DNA from: Nonomuraea thailandensis
GTDB lineage: Bacteria > Actinomycetota > Actinomycetes > Streptosporangiales > Streptosporangiaceae
Assembly: GCF_024172165.1 (NCBI RefSeq)
Contig: NZ_JAMZEB010000002.1
Location: 10,991,001-11,055,000 of the forward strand
Reading direction: 5' to 3'
DNA length: 64,000 bases
The notes beneath the pieces are model-generated. The model saw only the letters and a program-made list of their open reading frames with translations, made no database searches and was not told where the DNA came from. A program made the translations under genes and the position numbers. Shown piece after piece: positions 7,982 through 16,303 of this stretch (its first letter is position 1; each line of letters begins with the position of its first letter).

Positions 7982-9804
7982 TGGGCTTCATCATGGACGG
8001 CCTCGAGGCCGAGGACTACGACCGCACCTACAACGACCGCGACCTGCTGCGCCGGATCCTGTCGTACTTCCGGCCCAAGCTGGGCGCCATGGTCCTGGTG
8101 GCCTTCATGATCGTGCTGGGGTCCGCGAGTCAGGCGGCCATCCCCACGCTGGGCAGCATGGCCGTCGACGCCATCGCCGACGGCACGATCGGCCAGGTGG
8201 GGTGGCTGCTGGCCGCCGGCATCCTGGCCACCGGCGTGTTGTCGTGGTGCTTCAACTTCGTCCGGCAGAAGAACAGCGCGAAGGTCACCGGTGACGTCGT
8301 GCTGCGCCTGCGCGAGGACGCGTTCGACGCGGTGCTCAAGCGCGACCTGTCCTTCTACGACGAGACGCCCTCCGGAAAGATCGTCAGCCGGGTGACGTCC
8401 GACACCGACGACTTCGCCACCGTCTCCACGCTCACGATGGACCTGATCAGCCAGGTGCTGATGGTGGGCTTCGTGACGGTGCTGCTGTTCGTGCGCAGCG
8501 TGGAGCTCGCCCTGCTGACGCTGCTGGTGGTGCCGATCGTGGTGGGGCTGGCGCTGCTGTTCCGGCGGCTGGCCAGGGTCAGCACGCGGCGCGCCCAGCG
8601 GTCGCTGAGCCGGGTGAACGCCAACCTCCAGGAGACCATGGGCGGCATCGCCGTGGCCAAGAACTTCCGGCAGGAGCAGCAGGTCCACGACGAGTTCCGG
8701 CCGATCAACCGGCAGAGTTACGAGGTGACGCTGCGGCAGGGCTTCGTCTTCTCCGCCATCTTCCCGGTGCTCTTCCTCGTGGCCGGGCTCGCCACGGTGG
8801 CGCTGGTGCAGCTCGGCGGCGCGTCGGTCGTCGCGGGCGGGCTGACCGCCGGCGACTGGTACCTGTTCCTGCAGGGCGTGTCGCTCTTCTGGTTCCCGCT
8901 GACGTCCATCGCCGCGTTCTGGTCGCAGTTCCAGCAGGGGCTGTCGGCGTCCGAGCGGGTCTTCGCGCTGATCGACGCGCCGCCGCGGGTGGTGCAGACG
9001 GACGCGGTGCCGGCGGAGCGGCTGGCCGGGCGCATCGAGTTCGAGGGCGTGACGTTCGGCTACGACCCGGCGCACCCCGTGCTGCGTGACTTCGACCTGA
9101 CCATCGAGGCGGGGGAGACCGTGGCGCTGGTGGGGCACACCGGCGCGGGCAAGTCCACGCTGAGCAAGCTGATCACCCGCTTCTACGAGTTCCAGGACGG
9201 CCGCCTGCTGATCGACGGGCGCGACATCCGCACCCTGGAGCTGGGCAGCTACCGCAGGCAGATCGGGGCGGTGCCGCAGGCGCCGTTCCTGTTCAGCGGC
9301 ACGGTCGCGGAGAACATCCGCTACCCGCGGCCCGACGCGACCGACGAGGAGGTGCTGGCCGCCGCGTCGGCGGTGGGCGGCGGCGACTGGATCGAGGCGC
9401 TGCCGAACGGCCTGGAGACCGACGTCGGCGAGCACGGCCGGGCCCTGTCGATGGGGCAGCGGCAGCTCGTCGCGCTGGCGCGGCTGCTCGTCCAGGACCC
9501 GGCGATCGTGGTGCTCGACGAGGCCACGGCCAGCGTCGACCCGCTGACCGAGGCGCAGATCCAGGAGGGGCTGGACGTGGTGCTGGCCGGGCGGACGTCG
9601 ATCGTCATCGCGCACCGGCTGTCCACGATCGAGCACGTCGACCGCATCATCGTGCTCGACCACGGGCAGATCGTGGAGGAGGGCGACCACGCCACGCTGC
9701 TGGCCAGGGGCGGGCGCTACTGCCAGGTCTACAACACCTACTTCCGGCACCAGTCGCCCAACTACCGGGCGGGCTCCGGCTTCGTTCCCGTCGGCTCGGC
9801 CTGA
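7981..9804 (+). CDS. ABC exporter subunit B (TMD-NBD), canonical Walker B
   Basis: 607 residues with the same TMD-NBD order as its partner. GGGAGGGG precedes ATG 7981. Walker A is GHTGAGKST, Walker B is IVVLDEATA with the catalytic Glu present, and the signature is LSMGQRQLVALARLL, in which the first Gly of SGGQ is Met. It is therefore complementary to subunit A: one composite site uses this Walker B with subunit A's LSGGQ (active), the other pairs Asp with LSMGQ (degenerate). A 35-bp tandem repeat follows the stop. Confidence 0.92.
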   Translation: MGFIMDGLEAEDYDRTYNDRDLLRRILSYFRPKLGAMVLVAFMIVLGSASQAAIPTLGSMAVDAIADGTIGQVGWLLAAGILATGVLSWCFNFVRQKNSAKVTGDVVLRLREDAFDAVLKRDLSFYDETPSGKIVSRVTSDTDDFATVSTLTMDLISQVLMVGFVTVLLFVRSVELALLTLLVVPIVVGLALLFRRLARVSTRRAQRSLSRVNANLQETMGGIAVAKNFRQEQQVHDEFRPINRQSYEVTLRQGFVFSAIFPVLFLVAGLATVALVQLGGASVVAGGLTAGDWYLFLQGVSLFWFPLTSIAAFWSQFQQGLSASERVFALIDAPPRVVQTDAVPAERLAGRIEFEGVTFGYDPAHPVLRDFDLTIEAGETVALVGHTGAGKSTLSKLITRFYEFQDGRLLIDGRDIRTLELGSYRRQIGAVPQAPFLFSGTVAENIRYPRPDATDEEVLAAASAVGGGDWIEALPNGLETDVGEHGRALSMGQRQLVALARLLVQDPAIVVLDEATASVDPLTEAQIQEGLDVVLAGRTSIVIAHRLSTIEHVDRIIVLDHGQIVEEGDHATLLARGGRYCQVYNTYFRHQSPNYRAGSGFVPVGSA

Positions 9805-9850
9805 GCGGGCGGGCCGTGGCCGGGTGACCGGCGACGGCCTGCGCAACAAC

Positions 9851-9951
9851 GGTCTTGGCGAGGGTCCTGCGGTGGCGGGCGCAGCGGTGTCGGCGAGGGT
9901 CCCGCGGTGGCCGGTGCAGCGGTGTCGGCGAGGGGGCCTGCGGTGGTCAGG
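9851..9951. repeat. 35-bp tandem repeat between convergent genes
   Basis: Two full units (9851-9885 and 9886-9920) and a partial third (9921-9951). They differ at a few positions and contain GGCGAGGGTCC and GCGGTGG blocks. The third unit covers the stop codon of the opposing TetR gene. No transposase or CRISPR-like spacers are present. Confidence 0.8.
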
Positions 9952-10687
9952 GGGGTGACGGGATGAGCGCGGCGATGGCGTCGAGGATGCGGTCGAGGCC
10001 GTGCCGGAAACGTTCCTCGGGGGTGAGGTGGGCGATGCGGGAGTCGAGAACCGACCGGCTGAACAGCGGGAAGTCGCCGGACTCGACGACCTGGCGCACG
10101 TACGGGCCCATGTAGTCGCGCTTCCAGCGCTCGGGGTCCAGGCCGGTGCGGCGGGCCTCCTCCAGCCAGCCGAGCTCCCGGCGGACCGCGCTGTGCGTGT
10201 AGTCGCTGAGCATGCCGGCCAGGGCGGTGATGTCGTCGATGCCGAGCCCCGTGCCGTCGAGAGCCCCGAGCGCGAACTCGTGCACGCGCAGCAGGTGCGG
10301 GCCGAGGGTGGGCCTGCCGGTGAGCAGCGCGATCAGCCAGGGGTGGCGTAGCCCGGTGGCGCGGACCCGCCCGGACAGCAGTGCCAGGTCGGAGCGCCAG
10401 TCACCGGAGGGGCCGTCGGGCAGCTCGATCTCGCTCATCGCCAGGTCGATCATGAGGTCGAACAGGTCGTCGCGCCGCGGCACGTAGCGGTAGAGCGACA
10501 TGGCGCCGGTGCCCAGCTCGCCCGCGATCCGCCTCATGGTCGCGGCCTCCACGCCCTCGGCGTCGGCGATCCTGACCGCCGTCCTGGTGATCTGCTCGCG
10601 GCTGTAGCCGGGGCGGCGTCCCGGCCCCGAGCGCTCCTGCCGCTCCGGCAGCATCCAGATGCTGGTCGGCTCCTCGTCCACACTCAT
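9947..10687 (-). CDS. TetR/AcrR-family repressor
   Basis: 246 residues. The N-terminal helix-turn-helix spans about residues 28-72 (REQITRTAVRIADAEGVEAA, then GTGAMSLYRYVPRRDDL). The C-terminal part resembles the TetR_C ligand-binding domain. It is divergent from the SDR gene; the 70-base gap holds two related palindromes (10691-10703 and 10726-10738). These suit autoregulation and control of the SDR, with an inducer that is probably the SDR substrate or product. Upstream Met codons exist in frame, but they would place the start inside the operator region. Confidence 0.9.
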   Translation of the reverse strand: MSVDEEPTSIWMLPERQERSGPGRRPGYSREQITRTAVRIADAEGVEAATMRRIAGELGTGAMSLYRYVPRRDDLFDLMIDLAMSEIELPDGPSGDWRSDLALLSGRVRATGLRHPWLIALLTGRPTLGPHLLRVHEFALGALDGTGLGIDDITALAGMLSDYTHSAVRRELGWLEEARRTGLDPERWKRDYMGPYVRQVVESGDFPLFSRSVLDSRIAHLTPEERFRHGLDRILDAIAALIPSPP

Positions 10688-10690
10688 TTG

Positions 10691-10738
10691 CGTACATGGT
10701 ACCTGAATGGTTAGGGTCCATTTCTCGTACGTGGTACG
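10691..10738. promoter_or_regulatory. Paired TetR operators
   Basis: CGTACATGGTACC (10691-10703) and CGTACGTGGTACG (10726-10738) share 11 of 13 bases and each is an inverted repeat around a 3-base centre. Their starts are 35 bp apart, and they lie between the divergent TetR and SDR genes. Confidence 0.7.
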
Positions 10739-10757
10739 CGAAATGAGGGTGATGATG

Positions 10758-11504
10758 ATGAGATTGGCCGGAAAGACGGCGCTGGTGACGGGTGCGAGCA
10801 GGGGCATCGGCCGTTCGATCGCCGTCCGGCTGGCCCGCGAGGGCGCCCGCGTCGCCGTGCACTACGGCGGCAACCACACGGCCGCCGAGGACACCGTCGC
10901 CGCCATCGAGGCCGCCGGCGGGCGGGCCTTCGCCGTCCAGGCCGAGCTGGGCGCGCCGGGTGACGCCGAAGCGCTGTGGTCAGGCTTCGACGCGCACGCC
11001 GACGGGCTGGACATCCTGGTCAACAACGCGGGCGTCCTCGGTGGCCAGACGGAGATCGACGGCGTCACCCGGGAGGGCTTCGAGCGCCTGTTCGCCGTCA
11101 ACACCACCGCGCCGTTCTTCATCACCAGGCTCGCCCTCCCGCGGCTGCGCGACGGCGGGCGGATCGTCACCGTGGGCACCATGCTGACCAGGGGAGCAGC
11201 CATGCCCAGGGCGATCGACTACGCCATGTCCAAGGCAGCACTCGACGTCCTGACCATCGCGCTGGCCAAGCAGCTCGGGCCCCGCGGCATCACGGTCAAC
11301 CTCGTGGCCCCCGGCGTCATCGACACCGACATGCACGAGGGGCGCCTGGTGGGCGAGGCCCTGGCCTGGCTGTCGTCGCAGACGCCCCTCGGCCGGCTGG
11401 GCGCGCCCGAAGACGTGGCGGACACCGTCGCCTTCCTGGCCTCCGACGACAGCCGCTACATCACCGGGCACCGGCTCGACGTCTCAGGCGGGACGACCAT
11501 GTGA
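10758..11504 (+). CDS. SDR-family oxidoreductase
   Basis: 248 residues. The NAD(P)-binding TGASRGIG motif lies at about 10-17, NNAG follows at about 90, and the catalytic YAMSK at about 155. The Ser that normally precedes Tyr by 13 residues is not visible: the segment reads VTVGTMLT, so a Thr may serve or activity may be altered. Four Met codons are clustered; ATG 10758 has GAGGG nine bases upstream. Its divergence from the TetR gene across paired operators suggests substrate induction. It ends one base before the stop of the convergent GH12 gene. Confidence 0.88.
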   Translation: MRLAGKTALVTGASRGIGRSIAVRLAREGARVAVHYGGNHTAAEDTVAAIEAAGGRAFAVQAELGAPGDAEALWSGFDAHADGLDILVNNAGVLGGQTEIDGVTREGFERLFAVNTTAPFFITRLALPRLRDGGRIVTVGTMLTRGAAMPRAIDYAMSKAALDVLTIALAKQLGPRGITVNLVAPGVIDTDMHEGRLVGEALAWLSSQTPLGRLGAPEDVADTVAFLASDDSRYITGHRLDVSGGTTM

Positions 11505-11505
11505 G

Positions 11506-12621
11506 TCAGTTGACCGTCACCGAGTACGCCGTGGTGTCCAGGCGCCCCTGGCCGATGAACACCTCGGTGCCGGCCTGGACGCTCGTCAGGTACTTCGAGC
11601 TCGCCAGCCAGCCCCTGCTCACCAGGTGGTTGAGGAAGTCACGCAGGTTCAGGTCGAGGCTGCTCGTGTTGCCGGTCCGGACGAACGAGTAGACCTCCCA
11701 GCCGATGTTGCCCCGGTAGAGGTCCCAGGTCGTGCCGCCCAGCGTGACGGTGGCCTGCCTGGTGCCCACCGGGCCCGCGCCGCCGGTCCGGTACGTCCAG
11801 ATCATCACCTCGTCGGTGGGGTTGTTCTCCCAGGTGGGGTTGGAGATCGTGTGCAGCCAGAGGTCGTAGGCCACGTTCATGGTGCCGGTGGTGGAGACGT
11901 TGTAGTTCCACGTCGTGTTCACGTTGCGGTTGGCCGAGACCTGGGTCGGCAGGCCCGTGCCGGACAGCTTCCAGCCCCGGTGCCAGCCGAGGACCGAGCC
12001 GGCGAACGACTTGACCTGGTTGCTCTGCCCCGACCAGTTCCAGCTCGTGCCCCACGAGATGGTGCTGCCGCTGGTGGAGCCCGCCCAGACGCACTGCGTG
12101 CCGGTGCCGGAGTCCTGGCCCCACAGGTTGTTGTTGATCCAGTACTTGCCCATCGTCACGGAGTCGAAGGCGTTGCAGAGCTGCCCCTGGGGCGGGGTGG
12201 CCGTGGGGGTGGGCTCGCCGGGGGTGGTGCCGCCGGTGCAGGTCACGCCGTTCAGGGTGAACGTGGCGGGGGCCGGGTTGGCGGAGTTGTTCCAGGTGGC
12301 GTTGAAGCCGAGGTCGGTGGTGGCGTTGGTGCCGAGCGAGGCGTTCCAGCCGGCGTCGGCGGCCGTCACCTGGCCGCCGTTCTGGGTGAACGTGGCCCGC
12401 CAGCCGGACGTGATCCGCTGGGCGGCGGTGAACGACCAGCCGAGGGTCCAGCCGGTGAGCGGGTCGCCGAGGTTCCTGATGACGACGTTCGCGGAGAAGC
12501 CGCCCGCCCACTGGCTGGGGACGGTGTAGGTGACCTGGCAGCCCGCGGCCGCGCGGGCGGTGGTGGCGCGGGGTGAGACTTTCAGCCCTGGCCGCCTGAC
12601 CTCTGAAATGTCGGTGATCAT
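11506..12621 (-). CDS. GH12 endoglucanase with CBM2, lacking a signal peptide
   Basis: 371 residues. A carbohydrate-binding module of family 2 (about 27-128, starting GCQVTYTVPSQWAGGF) is joined by a Pro/Thr linker (129-147) to a GH12 catalytic domain. Both catalytic Glu are present: nucleophile E271 in DEVMIW and acid/base E353 in GTEVFIGQG. The family hydrolyses cellulose or xyloglucan outside the cell. The N-terminus MITDISEVRR... has no hydrophobic segment, although ATTARAAAGC looks like residues after a signal cleavage site. Only 11-17 bases separate the start from the divergent gene. The secretion signal and promoter therefore appear lost. Confidence 0.85.
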   Translation of the reverse strand: MITDISEVRRPGLKVSPRATTARAAAGCQVTYTVPSQWAGGFSANVVIRNLGDPLTGWTLGWSFTAAQRITSGWRATFTQNGGQVTAADAGWNASLGTNATTDLGFNATWNNSANPAPATFTLNGVTCTGGTTPGEPTPTATPPQGQLCNAFDSVTMGKYWINNNLWGQDSGTGTQCVWAGSTSGSTISWGTSWNWSGQSNQVKSFAGSVLGWHRGWKLSGTGLPTQVSANRNVNTTWNYNVSTTGTMNVAYDLWLHTISNPTWENNPTDEVMIWTYRTGGAGPVGTRQATVTLGGTTWDLYRGNIGWEVYSFVRTGNTSSLDLNLRDFLNHLVSRGWLASSKYLTSVQAGTEVFIGQGRLDTTAYSVTVN

Positions 12622-12638
12622 CCCTACGCTTCGTGTCC

Positions 12639-13181
12639 ATGAACGAATCGACCGCCTTACCGGGCACCGTGCATGTCATGCACTTCGACCTCCGCGTCAG
12701 TTACGCGCAGGCGTACCTGATCGACTGCACCGACGACGCCGAGGGCCCCGAGGACCTCCTCGACGACCACCCGACCCACCCGGTGGGCATCATCCGGGTC
12801 GCGGACGGGAACGCGTTCCTCATCACCGGCCTGCACACCGGGACGGTGGACTTCAACGTCGCGGTGGCCGACCACGACCCCGGGGCGGACACCGAGGGCT
12901 TCGAGGACGTCGTGGAGATCAGCATCGAGTCCGAGTCCGGCGAGTTCATGTTGCACGAGTGGGGTGGCGAGGGCCACGAGCTGCCCGCCCTCCCGGCCGG
13001 GCCCGGGTGGTACCGGCTGAGGTACCACGCACGGGGCATGGACGACGCCGTCGACGGCGTCGATCTGTCGAACGGTCCCGTCGATCACTACCTGCTGCAG
13101 ATCTGGCCGGCGGAGGAGTCGCTGCCCCAGGTGGTCAAGCACGGCAGCTCGTGCGCGGCGAACTGGCGGCAGCCTTCCTGA
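12639..13181 (+). CDS. Unknown protein related to the C-terminal domain of the 24.8-kb membrane protein
   Basis: 180 residues, acidic, with no signal peptide. Strand-rich sequence includes GFEDVVEISIESESGEFML, HELPALPAGPGWYRLRYHAR and YLLQIWPAEES. The same order of motifs occurs in the last ~115 residues of the polytopic protein at 22497-24773 (VVEVGYESPTG, ELPDL, GHYRIRVHYD, WPGRGDD). The two therefore share a beta-rich domain, possibly akin to ComJ-like proteins, but no function is known to me. GTG 12633 is an alternative start. The very short gap to the GH12 gene suggests a rearrangement breakpoint. Confidence 0.75.
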   Translation: MNESTALPGTVHVMHFDLRVSYAQAYLIDCTDDAEGPEDLLDDHPTHPVGIIRVADGNAFLITGLHTGTVDFNVAVADHDPGADTEGFEDVVEISIESESGEFMLHEWGGEGHELPALPAGPGWYRLRYHARGMDDAVDGVDLSNGPVDHYLLQIWPAEESLPQVVKHGSSCAANWRQPS

Positions 13182-13233
13182 GGCGCGGCGGTGGCGTGGC
13201 CAGGGCGACGGTGCGACCCCTCCGCGGCGGACG

Positions 13234-14007
13234 TCACAGGTCGTCGCGGAGGGCGCGGAGGGTTTCGGCCTGTTCGGCGGTGACGCCTCTGGCGCGCTGG
13301 GCGGCGGCCTCCTCCGGGGTCAGGCCGGCGCCCGCCCAGGAGGCCGTCTCCTCGAACGGGATGCCGGCCTGCCACCAGGCCCGGGCGACCGCCATCGGGG
13401 TGAGGCCGCGCTGGATGTAGCGGCTCGCCTCGGCGGGTCTGAGGCCGAGCTCCTGCCACATGCGGGCGGTGGGGGCGGGCACGTTGTGCCGGGCCCAGGC
13501 GACGGCCTGGTCGTCCACCCAGTCCTCGCCGCAGTAGCTGTAGATGACGAGGGCGTCGGTGTTGGCGAGGCGGGCGATGAACCGCTGGGCGCGGTCGCGC
13601 GGGTCGCCGCCGCCCGCGAACGACATGAGGCTGGTGAAGGCGTCCCCGGGGGCTGTGGGGTCGTGCGGGCTGCGGGGTTTGCGGCCTCGTTCGAGGTCGT
13701 AGGCCTGGTCCGGGGCGTGGCCCTGGTGCTTGAGGGCGATGGCGTCGTCGAGGTCGAACTCGTACTCGTGCCACAGGAGCGCCTCGGCGGCGGTGAGACC
13801 CGCGGCGCGGCAGGTCGCGACCATGCCGGGGGTGACGTGGGCGGTGGTCCACTGGACGGCCTCGGCCGGGTCGGTGACTCCGGCCCGCCGCCAGGCGGTG
13901 GCCTGGACGGCGGTCAGCCGCCAGGCCCACCAGCGGTGTCCCTCCGCGGGCGGGATGCCGGCCGCCTCGTAAGGGGCGGGGTCGAATTCCGGCGTGCTGG
14001 ACGTCAT
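13234..14007 (-). CDS. 13-residue-repeat solenoid-like protein of a MoxR/VWA operon
   Basis: 257 residues built almost entirely of a 13-14-residue helical unit of the type TPxEAxxWxxAGL. Visible units include TDPAEAVQWTTAHV, TPGMVATCRAAGL, TAAEALLWHEYEF, RPAEASRYIQRGL, TPMAVARAWWQAGI, TPEEAAAQRARGV and TAEQAETL; I count about 14. A non-repetitive insert lies at about residues 110-160. AAGGAG precedes the ATG, which overlaps the VWA stop (ATGA). Tight coupling to MoxR and VWA genes suggests it is the client or adaptor of that chaperone pair. I know no named family. Confidence 0.78.
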   Translation of the reverse strand: MTSSTPEFDPAPYEAAGIPPAEGHRWWAWRLTAVQATAWRRAGVTDPAEAVQWTTAHVTPGMVATCRAAGLTAAEALLWHEYEFDLDDAIALKHQGHAPDQAYDLERGRKPRSPHDPTAPGDAFTSLMSFAGGGDPRDRAQRFIARLANTDALVIYSYCGEDWVDDQAVAWARHNVPAPTARMWQELGLRPAEASRYIQRGLTPMAVARAWWQAGIPFEETASWAGAGLTPEEAAAQRARGVTAEQAETLRALRDDL

Positions 14008-15215
14008 GGTGCTCCTTCTACGTGTACGGTCCGCGCCCACTCGGGCGACCGGCCGGCCGGGTCGAGCAGGGCGACGACGACCCGGGTCCCGGGTGGGCGG
14101 TGCGGCCATGGGGTGCGGCCGTCGGTGATCGCGATGATCAGGTCCGGGCGCGGGCGGGTGGACAGGGCGGCGGCGAAGCCGGCCCGCAGGTCGGTGCCTC
14201 CGCCGCCGTCCAGGCGCAGGTCCGAGACCCGGGTGAGGGTCTGCGGGCGGTACGCGCGGGCGTCGCAGGTGATGACCGTGAGCAGGCGGCGTCCGACGCC
14301 CATGGCGCGCAGGACGCCGGTGACCTCGGCCAGGGCCTGGGCCAGCATGGTCTCGGTGATCGAGCCCGAGGTGTCGATCAGCACGGTCACCGAGGGCAGC
14401 GGGCGGCGCAGGCTCGGCAGGACGATGCCGGGCAGCGCGGCGGCCCTGCGTGACGGCCTGAGGTAGGTGTGGTCGACGCGGCCGGCCGCCTGGGTGAGGC
14501 CGTGGCGCACCATGGCGGACAGGTGGCGGCACCAGCTCACGGTGGGTTCGAGCACCTGGTCGGCCCAGCGGCGCCAGCCCGCCGGGACGTCGTCCTGGGC
14601 GTTCAGGCGTTCGCGGATCCTGCGGGCGGTGTCGAGCGCGGTCAGGCGGGCGGTGGTGGAGGAGAGGGCGGGGGGCAGGTCGTCGCGCTCCCAGGGGCGG
14701 GGCAGGCCGTCGCACCCGCTGCCGCAGTCCCCTGGGGTGGTGGTCGGTGGCAGGTCGTGCCCGTGCCGGCGGGAGGAATCGCGCAGGGCGTGCCAGTACT
14801 GCTCGGCGGTCCAGCCGTCGGGGAGGCCGAGGTGTGCGGGGGTGGTCGCCTCCGGTGTGAGGTCCGAGGTGAGGTCGTCGTTGATCTCGGCGTCGGTGGC
14901 CAGGTTCCAGGTCTGCCGCTCCTCGGGCAGCGGCTCCACGACGCCGCCCGGACAGCGGCGGGCGTGTCCCCGCAGGAGATGCGTGACCTGGTGGACGAGC
15001 CAGAAGGCCACCTCCTGCACGCTCTGCCGGGCCAGCTCCTCGACCCCGGCGTACACGTGCCAGCCCGGGTCCGCGGGGAAGCGCCGCAGCTCGCCGGAGG
15101 CTCCGGTGACCAGGACGCGGTCGAGGGCGAGCAGGGCGGTCGCGAGGTAGGGGGCCTGGTGGGCGGCGCGGACGCGGGCCGCCGACCACTTCTCCCACAG
15201 CTCGGGGCTAGTCAC
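14004..15215 (-). CDS. VWA-domain metallopeptidase-like protein (DUF2201 type)
   Basis: 403 residues from GTG 15215. The N-terminal half carries a metallopeptidase-like segment (VQEVAFWLVHQVTHLLRGHA). The C-terminal half is a von Willebrand A-like domain: MIDAS-type DTSGS in VTVLIDTSGSITETMLAQAL, then a Thr/Asp-rich GGGGTDLRAGF loop and a final ITDG. Proteins of this type are habitual partners of MoxR AAA ATPases and are thought to act in metal insertion or complex assembly. It overlaps the MoxR gene by 8 bases and the repeat-protein gene by 4. Confidence 0.88.
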   Translation of the reverse strand: MTSPELWEKWSAARVRAAHQAPYLATALLALDRVLVTGASGELRRFPADPGWHVYAGVEELARQSVQEVAFWLVHQVTHLLRGHARRCPGGVVEPLPEERQTWNLATDAEINDDLTSDLTPEATTPAHLGLPDGWTAEQYWHALRDSSRRHGHDLPPTTTPGDCGSGCDGLPRPWERDDLPPALSSTTARLTALDTARRIRERLNAQDDVPAGWRRWADQVLEPTVSWCRHLSAMVRHGLTQAAGRVDHTYLRPSRRAAALPGIVLPSLRRPLPSVTVLIDTSGSITETMLAQALAEVTGVLRAMGVGRRLLTVITCDARAYRPQTLTRVSDLRLDGGGGTDLRAGFAAALSTRPRPDLIIAITDGRTPWPHRPPGTRVVVALLDPAGRSPEWARTVHVEGAP

Positions 15216-16303
15216 CGAGCAGCCCGGCCGAGCGCAGGATCGGGGCCAGCTCCAGCAGCGCTGCCGGGATCGTGGCGCCCGGCGGGCGGCGGGCCGCCAG
15301 GGTGCGGGCCGCGAGGGTGGCCACGTCCGGCGCGGTACGGGCGGCCCTGGCGATCACCCTCCAGGCGGCGTCCCAGCGCTCCACGTCGCCGGCGGTCACC
15401 GCGACGGCCACCACCGAGGTGAGCACGGCGAAGGCCCGATCGCCGCGCCGGGGCAGCTCGAACGCGTCCGGGTCCGCCAGCACCGCCATCGGGTCCGGGC
15501 AGGTCCAGGTGCTCCAGCCAGGACAGGAACTCCAGGGCCGCCCCCTCGCCGACGGCTCCCGCCACGAGCGCGGCCAGCACCTCGGCCGGGGCGCCGGCGG
15601 CCTTGCACGCGGCCATCAGCTTCGCCGTCGCCTCCCACGACCGAGGGCTGGGCCACCCCTGGCCGCCGACCGGCGGGACCTGCAGCGCCAGTGCGGGTCT
15701 GACCTCCAGGAACGCCGCCACGGTCGCGCGCGCCTGCATCGTCTGCTCGGGGGACGGCGGCCGGGCGAACCCGGCCAGCGGCGGCGTGGGAAAGCCCACG
15801 GCCAGGCCCCGGGCGATCTGCCTGCCGTCCACCGGCCAGTTGAGGTGCACGAGCCGGTTGGCCAGCGGCGGCGCCAGGTCCCAGCCGTCGGCGGCCTCCT
15901 CGGGCGGGTTGGCGGCGGCGACCACCTGCACCTTGTCCGGCAGCCGCACGTCGCCGACCACCCGCTCCAGCACCACCCGCAACATCGCGGCCTGCACCGC
16001 CGGGGGAGCCGTGGTGAGCTCGTCGAGGAGGAGCAGGCCGTGCCCGGCCGTGGCCAGGCGGTGGGCCCAGGCCGGCGGGGTCAGCCGCACCGCGCCGTCG
16101 CAGACCACCGGCAGGCCCGCGAAGTCGCTCGGCTCCCTGATCGAGCCGATGACCACCTCGATGGGCCAGTTCAGGGACTCGGCGAGGGCCACGACGGCCG
16201 AGGTCTTGCCGGTGCCCGGGCTGCCCCACAACAGCGTCGGCACGCCCGCCGACACCGCGATCGACAGGGCCTCCAGCACGGTCCGGCTGTCGTCCACGCT
16301 CAC
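15208..16303 (-). pseudogene. MoxR-type AAA ATPase, single-base frameshift
   Basis: The first frame (GTG 16303 or, better spaced to GGGGAA, GTG 16297) encodes a complete MoxR core: Walker A WGSPGTGKTS, Walker B LLLLDELTTA, sensor 1 AANPPEE, and the helical lid to WLEHLDLPG. Near 15494 one extra base (CCGGACCCG where CCGACCCG would keep frame) shifts the rest. The expected C-terminus, MAVLADPDAFELPRRGD to SAGLLGD, continues in another frame to the stop at 15208, which overlaps the VWA start. Repaired, it is about 365 residues. Either a sequencing error or a recent mutation; MAVLAD could also restart as a separate peptide. Confidence 0.8.

Noticed and set aside
15208..15489. Independent 93-codon gene starting MAVLADPD
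   Set aside because: It is the natural C-terminus of the MoxR ATPase displaced by one base; a separate gene is the less likely reading.
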